NCBI GenBank assembly: GCA_949739095.1
Contig: CATIYX010000173.1
Coordinates: forward strand, 1-17,754
Direction: 5' to 3'
Origin: an uncultured Clostridia bacterium
Lineage (GTDB): Bacteria; Bacillota; Clostridia; RUG12999
DNA length: 17,754 nt
Position numbers and translations under genes: made by a program. The stretch's first letter is position 1, and each line of letters begins with the position of its first letter. A model generated the notes under the pieces. The model was not told the DNA's origin, searched no databases, and was given only the letters and a program-made list of their open reading frames with translations. This document shows, one piece after another, positions 13,053-17,754 of the stretch.

Positions 13053-13862
13053 ATGTGTCAAAGCAATCATTTGGAAAACTACTTGGAGCAAATTGGTGTA
13101 GAGCTTATCATCGCAAGTTATTTTGAAAGCGAACCCTGGTGGAAAGAATATGGATTCACGCCGGATTTTTATAAGTTTTATTATCTGACAGCTGGCGATT
13201 GTTACCTTGAAGCAGCGGGACAAACCTATCATGCGCAAGCGGGAGATTTGTGTCTGCTTCCGGCAGGGGTGGAACAGTCTTATTATTTATCGGATAGTCA
13301 GCAAATGAAAAAATATTGGTGTCATTTTAGCGCAGCAATAGGAGAGCGGCAGATGTCGGAAGTGATCGTATCTCCTGTGATTGTTTCTGTTCCCAATCGA
13401 GATAGGGTGGAGAAACTGTTTCAGCAATTGATATTTCATTATGAATCGGGAGAACCGCTCGGCGTATTGCAGCAGCGTGCACTGTTGTTGGAATTGTTGT
13501 ATGAATATTTTGCACAGTGTAATGAGATAACAGTGCGTTCTTCAGTATACAGCAAAGAATTCTCCTGTGTTATGGACTATATTGACGCACATTATGATGA
13601 GAACATAAAATTGGAAGAACTAGCGTCACTTATTCATTTACAGCCTAACTATTTTATTAAATACTTCAAGAGGAATTTTGGTGATTCACCAATGAAATAT
13701 GTGAACAAATTGCGGATAGAAAAGGCAAAAGAACTACTCAAACAAAGCAGTATTCCAGTAGCGGAGATTGCAAGAAGGGTGGGCATAGAGGACAGTTACT
13801 ACTTTTCTAGACTGTTCAAAAAATATGCGGGCATTTCGCCGAGATCCTATCGAGATTTATAG
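13053..13862 (+). CDS. AraC-family transcriptional regulator 2
   Basis: Regulator of 269 residues. The N-terminal cupin-like sensing domain covers about 30-110 (DFYKFYYLTAGDCYLEAAGQ, AGDLCLLPAGVEQSYYL). The C-terminal AraC double helix-turn-helix covers about 169-269: KLEELASLIHLQPNYFIKYF for the first unit, IPVAEIARRVGIEDSYYFSR for the second, ending with the signature KYAGISPRSYRDL. The start follows AAGGAATC. Its target is not evident: no TGGA-N5-TCCA site is seen near it. It lies 3' of the sugar operon, so it might be a second regulator of that operon or act on unlinked genes. It is only distantly similar to regulator 1. It ends at a bidirectional terminator. Confidence 0.92.
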   Translation: MCQSNHLENYLEQIGVELIIASYFESEPWWKEYGFTPDFYKFYYLTAGDCYLEAAGQTYHAQAGDLCLLPAGVEQSYYLSDSQQMKKYWCHFSAAIGERQMSEVIVSPVIVSVPNRDRVEKLFQQLIFHYESGEPLGVLQQRALLLELLYEYFAQCNEITVRSSVYSKEFSCVMDYIDAHYDENIKLEELASLIHLQPNYFIKYFKRNFGDSPMKYVNKLRIEKAKELLKQSSIPVAEIARRVGIEDSYYFSRLFKKYAGISPRSYRDL

Positions 13863-13903
13863 AATCTGTTTTTTTACTGAAGTGGCAGGATAATAGAAAT
13901 AAA

Positions 13904-13943
13904 GCCCCTTTCTATGGTTTTATTGTTCCATAGAAAGGGGGGC
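13904..13943. terminator. Bidirectional rho-independent terminator
   Basis: Arms CCCCTTTCTATGG (13905-13917) and CCATAGAAAGGGG (13928-13940) pair perfectly over 13 bp with a 10-base loop. T-rich runs follow on both strands (GTTTATTT on plus, TTTATTTC on minus). It separates the convergent AraC 2 and thioesterase genes. Confidence 0.85.
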
Positions 13944-13965
13944 GTTTATTTGTAAAGTGCGTTAA

Positions 13966-14685
13966 TTAATAAGTAATCCGCACCAATGAAGCAGGTTCCG
14001 TGGTAGTTTGGGGACGAATGCAACATAGGACGGAATCTTCAGAAGATTCTATGAAAATATGAAGCTGTTCTCCGTACGTTGCGGCATGTAGATATTGAAG
14101 CTCCAAATGTGTGGGAGTACGGTCCCAAAGAGATTTTGGAAGTGTTTCCAGTGCAAGTTCTAAATATTTTACGTTATTCATATGCAGGTTGGTATCAATG
14201 TCGCGGCGCATGACCTGATAGGTAAGTGCGGGCGCTGCACATGATGGCTGCGGCAGAGAAAGTTTTCGCGGCAGTGAAGTAGGTATCTGAGGCGCAAACA
14301 GAACTGCTTTTTCCGGCGGAACGCGGAGCGGACGCATGGTTTCCCACCCCATATATACCCAAACAGATACAGCTTCCAGTAAGATAGCGCCATTTGCATC
14401 CAGCATACGGAAATTCCGGTAGCCATAGATGGTTTTAATACCAGAGGACCAGGTTTCGACGGTGATACGGTCGTCTATTTGCGGCAGGGCGTGAAGCGTG
14501 ATATCAAAAGAGACCAGCACCCAAAAAGCGCCATCCCGCCGCATGTTTTCCAGTGTCAGCCCTAAGGAATCGGAATGTGCCGTAGCAATATCCTGCAAAA
14601 AATCCAGCAGCGCCGTTAATTTGACGCGCCGTTTTTCGTCCAAATGGGAATAGCAAATATCAAATTGTTTTTGAAAAACTGCCAT
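13966..14685 (-). CDS. Acyl-ACP thioesterase
   Basis: Cytoplasmic thioesterase of 239 residues that releases free fatty acid from acyl carrier protein (PF01643 type, double hot-dog fold). N-terminal hot-dog: LLDFLQDIATAHSDSLGL at 26-43 and WVLVSFDI. C-terminal hot-dog: RRDIDTNLHMNNVKYLELAL at 160-179, with Asp164, Asn166 and His168 forming the known active-site pattern, then LQYLHAATYGEQL. Length is normal for bacterial members. The ATG at 14685 follows TGAGGTGACA, and the end of trmB lies 9 bases upstream, so the two genes are very likely co-transcribed and translationally coupled. Confidence 0.92.
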   Translation of the reverse strand: MAVFQKQFDICYSHLDEKRRVKLTALLDFLQDIATAHSDSLGLTLENMRRDGAFWVLVSFDITLHALPQIDDRITVETWSSGIKTIYGYRNFRMLDANGAILLEAVSVWVYMGWETMRPLRVPPEKAVLFAPQIPTSLPRKLSLPQPSCAAPALTYQVMRRDIDTNLHMNNVKYLELALETLPKSLWDRTPTHLELQYLHAATYGEQLHIFIESSEDSVLCCIRPQTTTEPASLVRITY

Positions 14686-14694
14686 GTTGTCACC

Positions 14695-15336
14695 TCATTC
14701 AAACAAGACTTCACAGCGATAAATAGGAAATCCTTGCTGTGAAAATTGCGCTTCATATTCCGTTTCAATGTTTCCTTCAAAACCGCTACTATGTAAATCA
14801 AATGTGATGTTGTGCAGCCGCAGTCCAAAATCGCTGAAAGTATTGAGAGAATATTCAAATAATTTTTGATTGTCTGTTTTGAAATGAATTTGTCCGCCTG
14901 TCGGCAGCACCGCTTTATATAATGCCAAAAAGCCAGGGTGCGTTAGACGGCGTTTCGCATGGCGATTTTTAGGCCAGGGGTCGGAAAAATTCAGATAAAT
15001 CTGTTTACACTCACCTGGCGCAAGCAGTTTTTCCAAATCCGCGGCATCGTCGGATAAAAAGCGGACATTGGTCAGTTTTAATGTTTGTGCCTTTTCCATA
15101 GCAGTTACCAGCACATTTTTATATTTTTCAAATGCAATATAATTGATGTCAGGATGCCGCTGTGCAAGTCCTGTAATAAAATTTCCTTTGCCGCAGCCAA
15201 TTTCCACGTATATGGGGTTGGTGTTTTGAAAAACAGTGCTGCCCCAGTTTCCACGCAGTCCCTCTGTTTGTGTGATATAAAGTGCGCCGCAGCGTTCCAA
15301 ACGCTCTGTCAGATGTTTTTTGGGATGCATTCTCAT
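14695..15336 (-). CDS. trmB: tRNA (guanine-N7-)-methyltransferase TrmB
   Basis: SAM-dependent enzyme of 213 residues that methylates G46 in the variable loop of tRNA to m7G. Motifs: SAM-binding VEIGCGKGNF at 44-53, the acidic Glu70 after IAFEKYKN, DDAADL at 97-101, the family signature FSDPWPKNRHAKRRL at 117-131, FKTDN at 152-156 and TEYE at 192-195. Length is normal. The first ATG (15336) is chosen since AAGGAGG stands 7 bases upstream. A sigma-A promoter lies about 35 bases before the start. It is followed by the acyl-ACP thioesterase gene. Confidence 0.97.
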   Translation of the reverse strand: MRMHPKKHLTERLERCGALYITQTEGLRGNWGSTVFQNTNPIYVEIGCGKGNFITGLAQRHPDINYIAFEKYKNVLVTAMEKAQTLKLTNVRFLSDDAADLEKLLAPGECKQIYLNFSDPWPKNRHAKRRLTHPGFLALYKAVLPTGGQIHFKTDNQKLFEYSLNTFSDFGLRLHNITFDLHSSGFEGNIETEYEAQFSQQGFPIYRCEVLFE

Positions 15337-15369
15337 GCTGCTACCTCCTTGTGGAAAAATCTATCTTTC

Positions 15370-15397
15370 ATTTTACCCCAAAATGAAAATATGTCAA
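15370..15397 (-). promoter_or_regulatory. Promoter of trmB-thioesterase unit
   Basis: On the minus strand TTGACA (15392-15397) and TAAAAT (15370-15375) are separated by 16 bases; the AAGGAGG site and trmB start follow. The remaining intergenic DNA up to 15521 shows no gene. Confidence 0.7.
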
Positions 15398-15521
15398 TAG
15401 AAAAATAAAAATAATGCTATGACAAAAGAAGGATGTATTGCAGCGGTCTCATGACAAAAAACAGTATACGAAAAAAGAATGAATAAGATAACAGATTCCT
15501 GCTAAAGAAGAAGTCTTGCAT

Positions 15522-15550
15522 TTGACATACTGTGCGAAAACTGGTATGAT
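15522..15550 (+). promoter_or_regulatory. Promoter of the MATE gene
   Basis: TTGACA (15522-15527), 17 bases, TATGAT (15545-15550): near-consensus sigma-A promoter about 40 bases before the start codon. Confidence 0.8.
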
Positions 15551-15589
15551 GATTCTGATAAATGCATATAAAACGAAAGGATTCTCGGT

Positions 15590-16927
15590 ATGAACATAGA
15601 TATGACACAAGGACCAGTAATGCGGTCCATGCTGCGTTTTGCTGTTCCGATGGTGTTAGGAAATCTGATGCAGCAATGTTATAACGTGGCGGATACACTG
15701 ATTGTCGGTAAGTTTTTGGGAGCAAATGCACTAGCGGCGGTAGGTTCTTCGTTTACGTTGATGACATTCTTGACCTCCATTCTTTTGGGGTTATGCATGG
15801 GGAGTGGGACGCTTTTTTCCATCCGTTTTGGAGAAAGAAATAAAAAGAGGTTAAAAGAAGAAATTTACGCTTCATTTGTATTGATTTTTTCGTTAACCAT
15901 TGTTTTAAATATTTTGGCATTTGTTTTCCTTAATAAAATTCAACTGTTTTTGCAAGTTCCAGAAGAAGTATGGCAGGATATGCGCAGTTATCTTAACGTT
16001 GTTTTCTGTGGAATTTTTGCTACGTTTTTGTATAACTATTTTGCTTCTTTGCTCAGAGCAATTGGCAATTCTACACTGCCGCTGATATTTCTGGCGGTTT
16101 CGGCTATACTGAATATCGTGCTTGATTTGTGGTTTGTCATTGAAATGAAATGGGGGGTTACCGGCGCTGCGCTGGCAACGATGATAGCACAATATCTTTC
16201 TGGTATCGGTATTGCAATCTATACATGGATTTATGTTCCATGGCTGAAAATGAAAAAAGCAGAATGTCGCATCCGGTGGAACTGTATGCGGGAAATCGCC
16301 GGTTTTTCCATGTTGACTTGCGTACAGCAGTCTGTGATGAATTTAGGGATTCTGCTGGTGCAAGGTGTCGTGAATAGTTTTGGCGCCGGTGTCATGGCAG
16401 CTTTTGCCGCAGCAGTGAAGATTGATGCGTTTGCCTATATGCCTGTACAGGATTTTGGCAACGCTTTTTCTACATTCATTGCCCAGAATTATGGCGCAAA
16501 AAAAGAAGAACGCATCCGTGCCGGTCTGCGGGGGGCAGGTTTGCCAGCCATACTTTTTTGTGCGATTGTTTCAGTAGCAGTATGGGTGTTGGCACGGCCT
16601 TTCATGCTTCTTTTTATAGACATAGATGAGACTGCAATTATAGCGGAAGGTGTTCGTTATCTGCGAATTGAAGGCGCGTTTTATTTTGGAATAGGCTGTT
16701 TGTTTTTGCTATATGGGCTTTACCGCGCTTTGGGAAAACCGGGTATGTCGGTCGTGCTCACTGTAGTTTCACTTGGGACGCGGGTAGCGCTGGCATATGT
16801 GCTTTCGGAGATTCCTGGCATAGGGGTTGTTGGTATTTGGTGGTCTGTACCAATCGGTTGGATTTTGGCAGATATGGTGGGTATTTTTTATTATATAAAA
16901 AAGCGAAAACAATTGCTTTGTCCGTAG
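15590..16927 (+). CDS. MATE-family efflux transporter
   Basis: Inner-membrane antiporter of 445 residues with about 12 membrane helices, using a sodium or proton gradient to export cationic compounds. The opening MTQGPVMRSMLRFAVPMVLG, then QQCYNVADTLIVGKFLGANALAAVG, is the classic MATE N-terminus, and the related half-repeat QQSVMNLGILLVQGVVNSFG begins near residue 244, with AQNYGAKKEERIRAGL about 40 residues further on. The membrane helices include LLGLCMGSGTLFSIRFGE and SALI-like hydrophobic runs throughout. The start follows AAAGGATT and a strong promoter. It is monocistronic as far as can be seen; no regulator sits beside it. The substrate cannot be predicted. Confidence 0.95.
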   Translation: MNIDMTQGPVMRSMLRFAVPMVLGNLMQQCYNVADTLIVGKFLGANALAAVGSSFTLMTFLTSILLGLCMGSGTLFSIRFGERNKKRLKEEIYASFVLIFSLTIVLNILAFVFLNKIQLFLQVPEEVWQDMRSYLNVVFCGIFATFLYNYFASLLRAIGNSTLPLIFLAVSAILNIVLDLWFVIEMKWGVTGAALATMIAQYLSGIGIAIYTWIYVPWLKMKKAECRIRWNCMREIAGFSMLTCVQQSVMNLGILLVQGVVNSFGAGVMAAFAAAVKIDAFAYMPVQDFGNAFSTFIAQNYGAKKEERIRAGLRGAGLPAILFCAIVSVAVWVLARPFMLLFIDIDETAIIAEGVRYLRIEGAFYFGIGCLFLLYGLYRALGKPGMSVVLTVVSLGTRVALAYVLSEIPGIGVVGIWWSVPIGWILADMVGIFYYIKKRKQLLCP

Positions 16928-16993
16928 ATTACGCTGCCCTAAAATGAAATTATGGGAAAGAGGAAGAAACAAGGAGAAATGTTGCTGAAATTC

Positions 16994-17022
16994 TTGACAA
17001 TTGCAGGAAACTAGGATACAAT
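16994..17022 (+). promoter_or_regulatory. Promoter of the M50 protease gene
   Basis: TTGACA (16994-16999), 17 bases, TACAAT (17017-17022): near-consensus sigma-A promoter, start point about 40 bases before the gene. Confidence 0.78.
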
Positions 17023-17068
17023 TTATAATGAAGAGATTTTTAAGTTTAGGTCAAAATAAAGGAAAGTT

Positions 17069-17740
17069 GTGAAGAGAATGTTTCATATATGGAGCAGACA
17101 GGAACTTCTGGATATGCTGTTCCGTCTGCCAATTATTTTTTTGATTATTGCGGTGCATGAGACGGCACATGGGTTTGTTGCCTATAAAATGGGAGATAAT
17201 ACCGCAAAAAATATGGGGCGGCTGACACTAAATCCCATGAAGCATTTGGATGTTTTGGGTGCGATTTGTATGTTGCTTTTTGGATTTGGCTGGGCGAAGC
17301 CGGTTCCTGTCAATCCTATGAATTTCAAAAAGCGGGATAAAGGCATGATGCTGACTGCACTGGCGGGTCCTGCGTCCAATGTGCTGATGGCGCTATTGGG
17401 TGTGATTGTCTGGACGATTCTCAAAGCATATAATGTCATTCCGCAGGAGATGCTGGGCGGGTTTATCGACAGATTTTTGGTGGTCTTTGTCATGATGAAC
17501 ACAGCGTTTGCGGTGTTTAATCTATTGCCGGTGCCGCCGCTGGACGGCTCTAAAATTGTGGAACCGCTGCTGCCGCCAAAGGCGCGTATTTGGCTAGGGA
17601 GAAACGCAAGAATACTTAGTCTTGTATTGATGATATTGCTGTTGTTTGGCGCATTGTCGCCGGTGCTTGGGAAGTTAAATCAATGGATGTTAAACGGAAT
17701 TGTTGCACTTTCTGATTTGTTGTTGCGTCCGTTTTTATAG
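17069..17740 (+). CDS. M50-family (site-2 protease-like) metalloprotease
   Basis: Integral membrane zinc protease of 223 residues. The zinc motif HETAH (His30, Glu31, His34) lies in the first membrane helix (LPIIFLIIAVHETAHGFVAY); the second part of the site is NLLPVPPLDG at 151-160 with Asp159. A second hydrophobic segment is at about 62-75 and further helices at 94-120, 136-155 and 181-200. There is no PDZ domain, as in the short family members. The GTG at 17069 is preferred because AAAGGAAAG precedes it; the ATG at 17078 has no good ribosome site. After the stop, AGGTGGG at the window edge looks like the ribosome site of a further gene; in related Clostridia scpA often follows, from memory. 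The cleaved substrate is unknown. Confidence 0.92.
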   Translation: MKRMFHIWSRQELLDMLFRLPIIFLIIAVHETAHGFVAYKMGDNTAKNMGRLTLNPMKHLDVLGAICMLLFGFGWAKPVPVNPMNFKKRDKGMMLTALAGPASNVLMALLGVIVWTILKAYNVIPQEMLGGFIDRFLVVFVMMNTAFAVFNLLPVPPLDGSKIVEPLLPPKARIWLGRNARILSLVLMILLLFGALSPVLGKLNQWMLNGIVALSDLLLRPFL

Positions 17741-17754
17741 AGGTGGGATTGGAT

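Noticed and set aside
15417..15731. 104-residue minus-strand frame between trmB and the MATE gene
   Set aside because: It runs across the MATE promoter and start codon and shows no family features.
1..17754. tRNA, rRNA, insertion sequences, phage genes
   Set aside because: No cloverleaf, rRNA segment, transposase or integrase pattern was seen on either strand.

Overview
The window looks like chromosomal DNA of an anaerobic, low-to-mid GC Firmicute of the class Clostridia, probably near Lachnospiraceae. This rests on the strong AGGAGG ribosome sites and TTGACA/TATAAT promoters, on a DUF3793 gene beside a flavodoxin, on the remnant of a CotJC spore-coat/manganese-catalase gene, and on the types of TrmB, acyl-ACP thioesterase, MATE and M50 proteins. 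No database search was possible, so all names come from motifs and remembered family patterns.

Left part (1-1930): a partial flavodoxin and a DUF3793 gene lie on the minus strand, behind a promoter with two GTTAGT-N4-ACTAAC palindromes that look like metal (iron)-responsive operators. Then comes an AT-rich, gene-poor stretch with one doubtful 52-codon ORF and a 54-codon C-terminal fragment of CotJC.

Centre (1929-12297): an AraC-type regulator on the minus strand is divergent from a tightly packed ten-gene plus-strand operon. The two promoters face away from each other across a pair of TGGA-N5-TCCA palindromes spaced 21 bp apart. A strongly folding element (2849-2936) lies in the regulator's leader. 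Operon order: Gfo/Idh oxidoreductase, FSA-type transaldolase/aldolase, SIS-domain phosphosugar isomerase, SGNH hydrolase, YjbQ-family protein 1, archaeal-type triosephosphate isomerase paralogue, YjbQ-family protein 2, AraA/FucI-type sugar isomerase, FGGY kinase, PF04909 amidohydrolase/lactonase. This reads as a complete intracellular route for an unusual sugar: deacylate or oxidise, isomerise, phosphorylate, isomerise again, cleave by aldolase, isomerise the small phosphosugar. The operon holds no transporter or glycosidase. The two divergent YjbQ paralogues flanking the TIM-like gene are the best candidate for undescribed biochemistry.

After the operon (12298-13965): a small PQ-loop-like membrane protein gene with its own promoter, containing an 18-bp hairpin and a 4 x 7-bp tandem repeat and ending in a strong terminator; then a small unknown gene and a second AraC-type regulator that ends at a bidirectional terminator.

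Right part (13966-17754): housekeeping genes. An acyl-ACP thioesterase and trmB form a minus-strand pair. A MATE transporter and an M50 (site-2-protease-like) membrane metalloprotease are on the plus strand, each with a clear sigma-A promoter. The window ends at what looks like the ribosome site of the next gene.
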